From Isoetes taiwanensis (lineage: Eukaryota; Streptophyta; Lycopodiopsida; Isoetales; Isoetaceae), in the NCBI GenBank assembly GCA_021234155.1, contig JAJEKV010000004.1, forward strand, positions 5,400,109 through 5,464,108: DNA of 64,000 bases, written 5' to 3'. The translations under genes were made by a program, and so were the position numbers. Of this stretch, positions 1 through 9,800 are shown one piece after another. The notes beneath the pieces are model-generated. The model worked only from the letters and a program-made list of their open reading frames with translations, made no database searches and was not told the DNA's origin. Position 1 is the stretch's first letter. Every line of letters begins with the position of its first letter.

Positions 1-802
1 TGTCAATTTCTTTCTTTAAATCTATCTTCATAATTTCTCTCATTTCTTGCATCAATCCCTGTAAAGCCCCTTTGAATACTTCATGGAATAACTCCCTGAC
101 ACAATCACGAATCATCTCTTTCAGGCCTAAATCTGCTCCTAAGAGACCCATGATCCCATCTGCACTGCCAAGAACAGACCCAACTTGTTTTTTCTCTGAA
201 ATATGCTCAGTAATAACATTCTTTGCTGCCATCCCAGCTTGTTTCTTTGCTCCCTTTACTGTTTCCGGTTGCCCATTTGCAGAATCTAAATGCCTCTTTG
301 CTGAATCTGCAGCTCTGGAACATCCCTTTGCTACTTCAATTTCAGTTTTTTCTGCAACAAGTTGTCCTTTAACTGGCTCGATTTCTGCAACAGGTTGTCC
401 CTTTAATGTTTCCAATTTCCCCTTTGAAGATTCCGGATGCCCCTTTGCGCTGTAACATTCCTTTGCTGTTTCGATTTCAGTTCCTTCTGCAACGACATCA
501 TTTGTTGGCTCGATATTTGCATAGAGTTGACCTGTTGTTTCGGCCTATAACAGATTATTGGTTTTTGCATCGTGACCTGTTGTTTCGGCCTGTAACAGAT
601 TTGCATCGTGCACATCAGTGGTCAGCCCATCGGTTTTTGCATGGTGCTCATCAGAGGTCAGCCCATCCACGACCCCATCTACAACAGCCCATCCTTTTTT
701 TGAACCTGACGCTGTATCAGGATCAGGTGTGGTCCCCCCTGATGCATCCCCAGAGGTAGTGACAGACCGAGTTTTCTTTGCTCTAGTCTCCTTCTGCGCC
801 AT
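1..802 (-). pseudogene. Unrecognised repeat-rich ORF, partial (possible LINE ORF1/gag-like)
   Basis: On the minus strand a reading frame starts with ATG at 802 and runs off the window edge at 1, with one in-frame TAG near 547. The product is Lys/Glu/Thr/Ala rich and built from short imperfect repeats: a unit containing AETTGHDAKTNN near the start, then repeated phrases such as VKGQ, VAEKTEIEVAKG and SAKRH. The last visible part is more hydrophobic and helical, with residues such as ELFHEVFKGAL. I do not recognise the family. It lies on the same strand as the neighbouring LINE, immediately 3' of that element's end and a (CTCC)n tract, so it could be the ORF1 of another LINE copy placed head to tail; that is inference. 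It could also be an unrelated low-complexity ORF. Confidence 0.35.
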
Positions 803-803
803 C

Positions 804-833
804 GGAGGGAGGGAGGGAGGGAGGGAGGGAGAG
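804..833. repeat. (GGAG)n microsatellite
   Basis: Tandem GGGA/GGAG tetranucleotides. On the minus strand this is a CTCC tract lying between the 3' end of LINE copy 1 and the ATG of the repeat-rich ORF. Confidence 0.9.
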
Positions 834-854
834 AAGTGAAGTGAAGTGTATTAC

Positions 855-886
855 GTCTTTTGGGAGGCCTCCCAGGCCTATAAGAC
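855..886 (-). other. Conserved 3'-UTR stem-loop of the LINE family (copy 1)
   Basis: Outer arms GTCTT/AAGAC and inner arms GGCC/GGCC. Equivalent hairpins sit at the 3' ends of LINE copies at 18716-18746 and 19521-19551 with different but still pairing inner arms. Confidence 0.6.
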
Positions 887-893
887 GACATTA

Positions 894-1240
894 TTATACA
901 TCATAGTCATAAAAAATTAGATGAGTTTCCAATTCCTCATCCAATTCCTCACTCTCACTCAATGCATCCTCTTCTTCTATTAGGATATTTACATTTTTAG
1001 TACAACTCTCTCTATGCTGTAGAGTCTCAATTAAAAAGGATCCAATTCTATTTCCTTCCAATCCAAAAAAGGTATGTAAATCAGGCACGTTGATGCCATA
1101 TCTGTCTCGTATTATACTATAGGCTGGACACTTAAGTATGACATGGTCTTCGTCTTCTATCTCATCTTTGCCGCATACTTTGCAGCATCTCATGGTTCTC
1201 GGAGTAGTACCCCATCTCCCAACCTCCACACCTAGATGGT
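894..1240 (-). pseudogene. LINE ORF2 C-terminal Cys/His knuckle segment
   Basis: The segment opens with VEVGRWG and carries C-x2-C ... H-x4-C (CKVCG, then DHVILKC), followed by an acidic tail (EEEDALSESEELDEE). The same block recurs at 8250-8380 (CKVCG ... HFLLHC), at 18070-18180 (CQMCH ... HFIFIC) and, decayed, at 53338-53529. It resembles zinc-binding domains found after reverse transcriptase in plant LINEs. It is separated from the RT linker by the nested insertion. Confidence 0.75.
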
Positions 1241-1247
1241 GCGAGCT

Positions 1248-1617
1248 CTACAAAATCGAAGCCCTGTTACGACGTCTATTACGACGTCCAAACGTCATTT
1301 AAACGTCGATCAACGACGCAGAATCGTCGATAAACGACGCCTATTACGACGTCTGGACAGCCCCATGCCACGCCGGCCAACGCAACACGTCAGCTCTGTT
1401 TGACGTCGTTCAACGACGTCAGGCTGACGTGTCTTGACAAGCAGGACTGCCAGCTTGGCAACAGCCCCATGCCACGCCGGCCGATGCGACACGTCAGTTC
1501 TGAGAAACGACGTTCAACGACGTCGAAGTCGTCAAACGACGTTGACGTCGTTCTTCGTCGACTTGTCGTCGTTTTTCGACGTCGCGACGTCGTTGAAGGT
1601 CGACTATCCCTTGTAGT
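1248..1617. mobile_element. MITE-like insertion with ACGTCG subterminal repeats
   Basis: This 370-bp block interrupts the LINE ORF exactly: CGAGCT occurs on both sides (1242-1247 and 1618-1623), and removing one copy plus the block restores the conserved SHHLGVEVGRW reading seen in the sister LINEs. The ends are CTACAA at the left and TTGTAGT at the right, a short inverted repeat reminiscent of CACTA-type termini. The interior is packed with ACGACGT/ACGTCGT words in both orientations, plus a 40-bp direct duplication (about 1360 and 1462). There is no coding capacity. The superfamily is uncertain because CACTA elements normally make 3-bp duplications. Confidence 0.6.
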
Positions 1618-2112
1618 CGAGCTGAGCCGGATTCTGCTGATATTGTGCCTCTTCTTTATCGATAAGTTCTCCTTTAGATGTATTGCCTCATCCAATGTAG
1701 GATTCATATGCATCTTGTACAATATCATCTTAGTCTTTGGGCTCATCCACATTTTTCTTCTAACCTTTTCATAGACCCATGTTCTCAGGTTGTCAATGGA
1801 AATTGCCTCTTCCCACATGATATCCCATCTTTCAAGCCATGTCTTGACATCAGCAAACCATCCTTTATGTTCAGTGTTCAGGCAAGCATAATATGGAATG
1901 CGTGTGGCATCCATCTTTTTTATTTTAGCAAGGTACCTAATGCATTTGAGTAAAGCTTCCCCTTCAAGTGGCATAGTGCCGCATTCGGCAAGCATCATCG
2001 GATATGGGGTTTGCGCCTTTACACCCAATGCCAGTCTGAGAAACTTCTTATGTACCTGTTCAATATCATCCCAAGAGCCTTGTGGCGTACGGTCCCCAAA
2101 TTTCAGCCCCAT

Positions 2113-2776
2113 ATAATACTATGCTTTGGACTAGAGATTCATACGTTTTTTTTCTTTAGTGGCCATGCCCATATGTGGGTTTTTCCCGCACATGCTTTGC
2201 ATAGAATCTGATTGCCTATGCCCGCGCTTTCAATTCTTTGTTGTATGCATTGATGCCATTTATGATTCCTGCTAATAGTAAGTCCCAGATATTTATATGT
2301 CTCGCATATCTCAACTTTTTCACCCAAATAGAGAAACCGCTGTTCCTGCTTGAGCGCACCTACTGTCATGGTTTTAGTCTTCTCTAGATTTACTTGCATC
2401 CCCATTTTATTACAGAAAGCAGCCAATTGATCAAGTAATTGCTGCATGTGTACCTGGGATCGTGCAAATAGCACCACATCATCAGCATATAAGAGCAATT
2501 GGATCACATATCCTTGAATCTCAGTGCCTCCATCACAGTTATTATGTAACCATTCTTCCAGGCTGTCAATAAAGAGACCAAATATAGTAGGAGACAAGGG
2601 GCATCCTTGTTTAACTCCAATGTTACTTTCAACTGTATCTGGTATCTCACTTTTGAATGGCATCGATAACTGTACTAAAACTTTCTCATAGAGTATTTGA
2701 ACTGCATCCTGCAAATGTTTAGGGACACATAATTGCTCCATTCTTTCCCATAATCTATTCCTGGGAACTTTGTCAA
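2113..2776 (-). pseudogene. LINE ORF2 reverse-transcriptase fragment
   Basis: The translated minus strand shows RT palm motifs in order: FDKVPR, GVKQGCPLSP, and LLLYADDVVLFA with the catalytic Asp pair, then KTKTM and CETYKYLGL. The upstream endonuclease and RT fingers are absent. An open frame also reads through the adjacent (CT)n tract into unrelated repeat sequence, giving a 308-residue ORF that is a chimera and not a real protein. The frame shifts in an A-run near 2140-2150, after which the linker (to about 1624) continues in another frame. It is non-functional as it stands. Confidence 0.85.
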
Positions 2777-2783
2777 ATGAGTG

Positions 2784-2784
2784 A

Positions 2785-2874
<90 letters not shown>
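2784..2874. repeat. (TG)n(GA)n compound microsatellite
   Basis: A short TG run passes into about 72 bp of pure GA. It marks the join between the 5'-truncated LINE and the GA-linked repeat module. Confidence 0.95.
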
Positions 2875-2877
<3 letters not shown>

Positions 2878-3163
2878 TTTTGGAGGCAACCCCGAGAAGA
2901 GGAAGCTGTGATATCGCTGTAGCTGAGCCCGAAAGGGATCAAAATGGGCCAGATTGACAAAAGAGTGGAGATGGTTATGGGCAGGACAATTGTGTGGAAG
3001 GAAGAGTGGAGAGAGCGAAGACGGCAGCAAGGTGAATCAAAGTCAAATCGAAATCCCAAGCGCAAGATAGAACTCCAAGTCTAGAATGAGGAGAAGTGCT
3101 CTAACCCCTCCTGCGCATCCAGCCAGAGATACCTGCAGAAAACATTGAAGGAGCACTACTAGA
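2875..3163. repeat. GA-linked dispersed repeat, copy 1
   Basis: The sequence beginning GATGGTTTTGGAGGCAACCC next to the GA tract is repeated at 4296-4635 and 5767-5885 with about 85-90% identity by eye. It contains the shared phrases GTGGAAGGAAGAGTGGAGAG and AGACGGCAGCAAGG. The family is unidentified; there is no convincing coding capacity. Confidence 0.8.
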
Positions 3164-4057
3164 TAAATGAAAATAGAATGACTAGGTAAAGTGACGGATT
3201 AAAAATAAAGCTAGGGCCATATGGAGGGTCTGAAATACTAAAGCAAAAAACAGTAGTGGACATGATAAATGAACCAAAAACACAATGACTATCGGAAGGG
3301 ACATGTTAGAAAAATAAGAACGCCTGTCGAAATATAAAATATAAAAGAACATCTAATGATAGGGCCGAATGAATGTGCATGACGGCGAAGCGGCAAGCTG
3401 CACAACAACTCAAATCGATGTGAGCGATTAGTAATGAGGAAAATCAACAATACATGAAAAAAAGAAGATAGCATCACCCGGAGGGTGGAGAAAAAGCGTC
3501 ATCCAGCGGGTGGAAGAAAAACCATGATAAATAGAAATTTGCGTCCCCATCGGGGGGGAAAGAAACATCACCACCCACAAAAAATAGTCCAAGAGAAACT
3601 CATGTCACAAAATTGCAAAAAAATGCAATATCCGGCATATCTAGACATAGCTAAATAGCAAATATGATAATAATAGCACAATGCACGATGATATCCCAAT
3701 ACACTATGAACAAAGAGCTCAACGGCTAGCTCGAAATGAATTCCATGGCCAATGATGCATAAGGATAGCATAATGCACAATGCACAATGATAGCACAATT
3801 TACAGTGAAAAAAGATCTCAACAACCAGCTAGAAAGGAATTCCCCAAGACAACTAGAATGAGGCAAGACTAGCACCCTCCGTGGATGTGTCTAGGAAGTT
3901 CTTATATGAATGCAGATCATGGACTCATGTCCGTGGAGGTTTTTCTCATTGGAATACCGATCACGGACTGAAGTCCGTGGATGTGTAGCCCGATACATAG
4001 ACAATAAGACAAAGAAGAAACTCAATCTAGGGCAGTGTGTAAGCTGTATACACAACA
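3164..4057. other. Unassigned non-coding spacer
   Basis: No gene or known element is recognised here. It contains two short hairpins near 3918-3979 and A-rich sequence. Confidence 0.5.
3918..3979. repeat. Two related short hairpins
   Basis: CATGGACTCATGTCCGTG (3918-3935) and CACGGACTGAAGTCCGTG (3962-3979) each fold back on themselves; the second has perfect 8-bp arms. They are 44 bp apart. Confidence 0.6.
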
Positions 4058-4635
<578 letters not shown>

Positions 4636-5598
4636 AATATTTGCAAACCCCAAATGTCTTGGATTGGTGAGGTTGAGGATACAAACCCACAAGCTATCGA
4701 AAAATAAAGATATGCTTTAAATATAAAAAGACCACAAGAAATACAGAAGAACGAAATGGATGCATTAATTTAATGGATTGAGACATAGGGTGTCAAATAG
4801 AAGATCAACATTAGAGAAGCAAGAGAGACATAGATAATAAGGGTCAAATAAATATCTGTAAATGAGCATGCAGATAATAGAATAGAAGAAACTTGTTCAA
4901 ATACGAGAGGATCAAAAAAGATATGTGGGCAAGAGGAGCCCAGGTAAAGCTATCTATGATGAGAGGATAACAACATAAGTAGACGAGATGAGGCCCGAGA
5001 AAGCGAAGTCTGTACGATGACTACAAGAGAAGAAGCATACGGTAGCGGGAATATTAAACTCAACCGACTAAAGCTAAAAACAAAAGGGGTGAGCGGGAAT
5101 ATTACACTTAACCAACTAAAGCGTAACCCAAAATGGATGGACAGTACCATGGCTTGAACCCTCATCCATAAGATGACAAAACGACACCCTAACACGTCAA
5201 CCATCTATGATCCATGCAAAATACAAAAAGCAATCGAAGGATTCCATAAAAACAACTTGGACCAGAGATGCATGCGAGAAACGTTACGCCTGCTATGCTA
5301 TTCACGGAAAGATAAACCAACTGAGAATATGACAAAGTGGAGCTAACGAAAACAAAAAGATCTCCCGAATCTATAAAATTGGTGCTACATAAGCAATAAA
5401 ACATAGGCCGAGTCTGTACAAAATGGAAAACACACCGCACGACATCACCCGTCACCCATGTGCAAGAACAGAGAATGCAACTTCGGCGAAGCAACAAAAT
5501 AGCTGCGCTAATAAAGTGAACAACGGAACCAATAAACACTAGAGTTCCCGGATGATCATGCCAAAAACGAAGAAAAAATCCTTAAACGCAACTCCAAA
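4636..5598. other. Unassigned non-coding spacer
   Basis: No gene, RNA or recognisable element. Short ORFs here have no family signature. Confidence 0.5.
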
Positions 5599-5679
5599 TA
5601 TTCAAATTCAAGTATAGGTCCAAAACCAAATACATAATATACCTATAAGAAAACATGTCGCAAAAAATTTAAATGGAAC

Positions 5680-5769
<90 letters not shown>

Positions 5770-5885
5770 TTGTTGGAGGCAACCCCGAGAAGAGGAAGCT
5801 GTGATGTCGCTATAGATGAGCCTGAAAATGATCGAAGTGGGCCAGGTTGACAAAGAGCAGAGATGGTTATGGGCAGGACGGTTGT
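5599..5885. repeat. GA-linked dispersed repeat, copy 3 with (GA)n 5683-5766
   Basis: Same left flank, GA tract and right module as copy 2, truncated on the right after about 120 bp. Confidence 0.8.
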
Positions 5886-6010
5886 GTGATAGCGAGAAAG
5901 TGTATAGAGATTAAAGTGTAGTGTGATGTAAATAGTATTGAGTAGATAAATAAATAGTATTGAGTAGTATTGTGTTAATTAATGTTAATAGTAGTTATGT
6001 TAGTTGTTAT

Positions 6011-6540
6011 ATCGCCCCAGGTTACAGAGGCCTCAACATACGATCTGGGATGTAAGATGGACGGACTCGACAACCGAGGTAGTCCAAGATGCATCGCCCC
6101 ACGCATCGCTCTGAGTTACAGAGGCCCCAACATACGATCTGGGCCGTAAGATGAACGGATCCAACAACCGAGGTAGTCCAAGACGCATCGCCCTGAGTTA
6201 TAGATATAGTTTATGGGATATGGGATAAAGCCTAGGAAGGTTGGGGCCCATTGAATAACGATTTCCTTGAAGGATCCGCCCTTTTGGTGTGTTGGTTATC
6301 ATTAGAGGTGTTAGTGCATAACATTATTAGAGCCAAAGTTCATTTCCTCGTGGCAACATTGGTGTGTTCCATATATACTTGAGGGCAAGCATCTTAGGAA
6401 GGGGAGGAATTGATATGGTTTATGGGGTATGGGATAAAGCCTATAAATGTGCTAGTGCATAATAGTTATAGATGCCCCAACATACGATCTGAGGCATAAG
6501 ATGGACGGATCCGACGACCGAGATAATCCAAAATGCATCT
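6011..6540. repeat. 94-bp repeats upstream of ICP55
   Basis: A unit containing CAACATACGATCTGG and CCGAGGTAGTCCAAGA starts near 6011 and 6105 (94 bp apart), with a partial unit at 6187 and a diverged unit at about 6463-6540. Between them, a GGGATAAAGCCTA segment (about 6206 and 6420) and a TAGTGCATAA segment are also duplicated. The block ends about 150 bp before the ICP55 start codon and so lies in its likely promoter or 5' UTR. Confidence 0.75.
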
Positions 6541-6566
6541 CATTTACAATATCTAGCATTGCCCCA

Positions 6567-6612
6567 CAATATACAATATATAACAATACAATACAATACA
6601 ATACAATATATA
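6567..6612. repeat. (ACAAT)n-like AT-rich simple repeat
   Basis: Repeated ACAAT pentamers flanked by TATATA, 80-125 bp upstream of the ICP55 ATG. It could include core promoter or 5' UTR; no TATA box can be assigned with certainty. Confidence 0.6.
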
Positions 6613-6691
6613 TGGACTCCAATACGTGTATCGCCAACCCACAAAAATAAAACCCGGCAGAATAGCCAAAAGAATACGCCTGGCCGACGAA

Positions 6692-6820
6692 ATGCCCCAG
6701 GCATTGCTTTTACAGGGATGGACCTTCTTGTGCAGACGAGTTCATTTCTTCCCACAACAACGCTTTGCACAGCAGATGAGGTTTATTGCAGGGCAGCCTA
6801 CACCGGAAACTCACCCAGAG
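6692..6820 (+). CDS. ICP55: ICP55 exon 1
   Basis: 43 codons from ATG to a GAG|GTTTGC donor. It encodes a Leu/Gln/Arg-rich leader with aromatic residues and few acids, as expected of a mitochondrial targeting sequence, then the family-typical AGQPTPETHPE. Intron 1 is 87 bp. Confidence 0.85.
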
Positions 6821-9800
6821 GTTTGCGAAAAAACTTGTATCGTATATGATACTTTTCAAAAGCAAACATTTCATTAGCCTTTGAAGCTTTGGTATACTTG
6901 TTCACAGATTTTATCAGATGGAGAGATAATGCCAGGAATAAGTGCCATAGAATTTGAGTTGCGCAGGCAAACATTACTGGCCTCATTGCCTAAAGACAGT
7001 ATAGCCATTATAGCTTCATCGACAGTGAAGAAAATGACGGATGTTGTTCCTTACCCATATCGTCAGAACGCAAACTATCTATACTTTATAGGCTGTCAGC
7101 AACCAGGAGGAGTCGCTGTAATGAATGACCGTGATTTCTGTATGTTTATGCCCGACCTTGATCCCGAGGTACATATTGTTGACGCCCATGTCTTCTTGTG
7201 CATCAGTCGCGTAAAACATTTTTTCTAATCTAGTTAACACAAATCGTCTTTATGGAAAAGGTGTTTATATGATGCTTTACTATTTTATACCCTTTTCTGG
7301 TGGCTTATACTTTGTTATCTTGCTTTATATCGCCCTTTGGATGGTGTTTGCGTTGATAAAACTTTTAACAATGGAGGGACTCTCTCTCTCTCTCTCTCTC
7401 TCAGATGATATAGTTTTGCTGTCTAGGAGGGAAAAGGACCTATAAGAACATTTGAATGTTCTAACATCTACATCTTTCTGTGACAGAATGCGAATGGTAG
7501 TAAACATTAGTAAAACTAAGATTATAGTATTTGGTCCAAATCAGCAAATCTTAACCCCTTTTATAAAGGTAAAAATGTAGAGATCACCACCCATTATAAA
7601 TATTTAGGATGATTGATGGTTGATCAAAACTACAAGTGGAACAGGGCAGTTGAATACATGCAGATAGTGGGGTGAAATCACTTTTTGGAATGCAAAGGAG
7701 ATGCGGAGAGCAGAAATTACAGATTTTGGACTCAAGAAGATGATTTGTAAATCTCTAGTTCAAGGTGTAGACCTATATGGATGGGAAGTCTGCTACCAGG
7801 CCTTTTCATTAGACATGTGAAAACGAAAAAAAAATCCAAAAGGAGTTTCTAATGACATAATTAGGAATCAAAATAGAGACATCTTATTGATTGCTCCTCA
7901 TAGAAACTGGCGCGATGTCAAACACTACATCACATTTGTAACGGTAGGACAATGGCAGAAGATGACGTCCCATATCTAGCAAAGAAAGAGAGTGAAACCA
8001 AGACTTGGTATGATGATATACAAAAGTGGCTTGCTCAGTGGGGGATGGACATTGATAATATGCCCCATAAGAAAAGCATGACCGTGGAATGGGCCAGCAA
8101 TATAGAGCATGGCAAAACGCAGGATCACAGATGATGCACTATTGAAATGTGATGAATCCAGAGTTGAAACATGTGGCATATATTAGTAGAAAAATTGTAG
8201 ATGCACAAAAGACACACAATCTGCAGAATACGGATGAGTTTCCATCATCTAGAGGTTGAAGTTGGGAGATGGGGAGGCCTTCCTTTAGAACATCGCACAT
8301 GCAAAGTATGTGGATGCAAACGTGGATCAGATGAAGTGAAAGATGAAGATCATTTTCTTCTCCATTGTCCAGCATATTAAAACTCACGGGACCATATAGG
8401 GATAAAAGCAACATTTTTGCTGGAGTTTTTGCACGCCCTGGTAACGTAAAAATATTCGATTGAAGCAATGCAGGTAAAGGCAACATCAATAAAGAATTAC
8501 GAACACTTGCTGGGTGAATATGAGAGAGAGGATCGAAGAAGAGCCACAACTGATAATCCAAAAAAAAGTTATACTTTTGTAACATATAATAGATCTGATG
8601 GTCTCATAGATTGAAACAATTAAAGTTCGTTTTCTATTTCTCTTATGTACAGCCTCATATTTAAGAAAGACTGTCATGAAACAAGGGTTAGCAATATTGG
8701 AGTTGATCTCCTATGCTTTTTGAAATATTCATTGATTAGCTAGAAACACTGATTTCTCATCATAGAGGAGATTGTACGCCACTAGCAGGAATGTTTTTCT
8801 TTTTCACACAGAAGAGGAATTAGCTGTCTTGGTCTTAGGCGCAAGCTTTTTTTCACTGCAATGTCATGAGTCAACGGATTCTGCTAAACGTTTTCTCCGC
8901 TCATTGACCTCAACTCAAGCAGGTCGTCGAGGTGCCATGTCTGGAATAGGAGGAATCAAGTCATTTTTAGGGGCAAATGTTCTTTCTCTCACTTTGAGGA
9001 TGCTCACTTTCAGGAACCTGACTCCTTGTTGTCCGCATTCTACCAAAATACACTTCAATCACAAACCAATCTGATTACCAATGTCATGCTTATAGGATCA
9101 CTTTATTCCTTGACTAGATGTTATGCTCCAAATCTCTGAGTTGAATGGACAAGCTACATGTTTTAGAAAGACATGTTTTAGAAACAGAGAAGGCAAATCT
9201 CAGTGCAAAAGTTTGCAAAAGAAATTACAAGCATCAAGGTTCAACCAATTTAAATTGCCATAAATAGAGCAATCAGAGACTATTGTGAAGGAACAAGAAG
9301 CAAAAAGTAGCAAGTGGATAGAAGTGGTTAAAAAGCCAAGCCACTAGACCAAATGTCAAAACCATCTTCGCTCTCTTGAGCAGAAAAGGAGAAAAAGGCT
9401 CTCAATATTCAAATTATGTCACTGACAGATTTGGCAGACCTTTTAAATACAGCAACTAATCTCGTCCAAAACAATCTGAATATACAGGATTATGACTGTT
9501 AGAGTATGAAATCTCTATGTGTAATACATGTACAAATACATTTACATGTGAGTTCCTATTTATGCTGTAGCATATCATTTATCAAATGAACCAGTACGTC
9601 CTATTCCTCTTTCTCTTTGCATCTCTCATCGATCTTTCACTTTAATATGGTATCAGAGCTACGGTTCCAGAGAGATGGATAGTTTCACAGCATTGCCTTA
9701 TTGATTCTTGATGCATTGCTAGGATCTGTTTACAGATCATCAAGATTTGTGAAGAAGCAGGTAGAAAGCTTAGATCCAGGTTGGATTTGACATTAAGGCT

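Larger units (their letters stand above)
835..2776 (-). mobile_element. LINE copy 1 (non-LTR retrotransposon), 5' truncated
   Basis: The minus strand encodes the second half of a LINE ORF2: reverse transcriptase with the YADD box (2776-2139), a linker, then a C-terminal Cys/His knuckle (1240-894), then a 3' UTR with a stem-loop and a CTTCA-rich tail near 835. The 5' end is cut inside the RT domain just before FDKVPR and abuts a (TG)n(GA)n tract. A homopolymer-linked frameshift lies near 2140. The ORF is also broken by a 370-bp insertion at 1248-1617. Three other copies of the same family in this window (7.4-8.6, 17.9-18.8 and 53.3-54.9 kb) confirm the reading. The clade is not certain. Confidence 0.85.

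Noticed and set aside
2139-3065. 308-residue ORF as a single gene
   Set aside because: It joins a LINE RT to unrelated repeat sequence through a translated (CT)n tract giving poly Ser-Leu; it is a chimera.
6626-6691. Upstream extension of ICP55 exon 1
   Set aside because: The extension would start at GTG; the ATG at 6692 gives a normal presequence.
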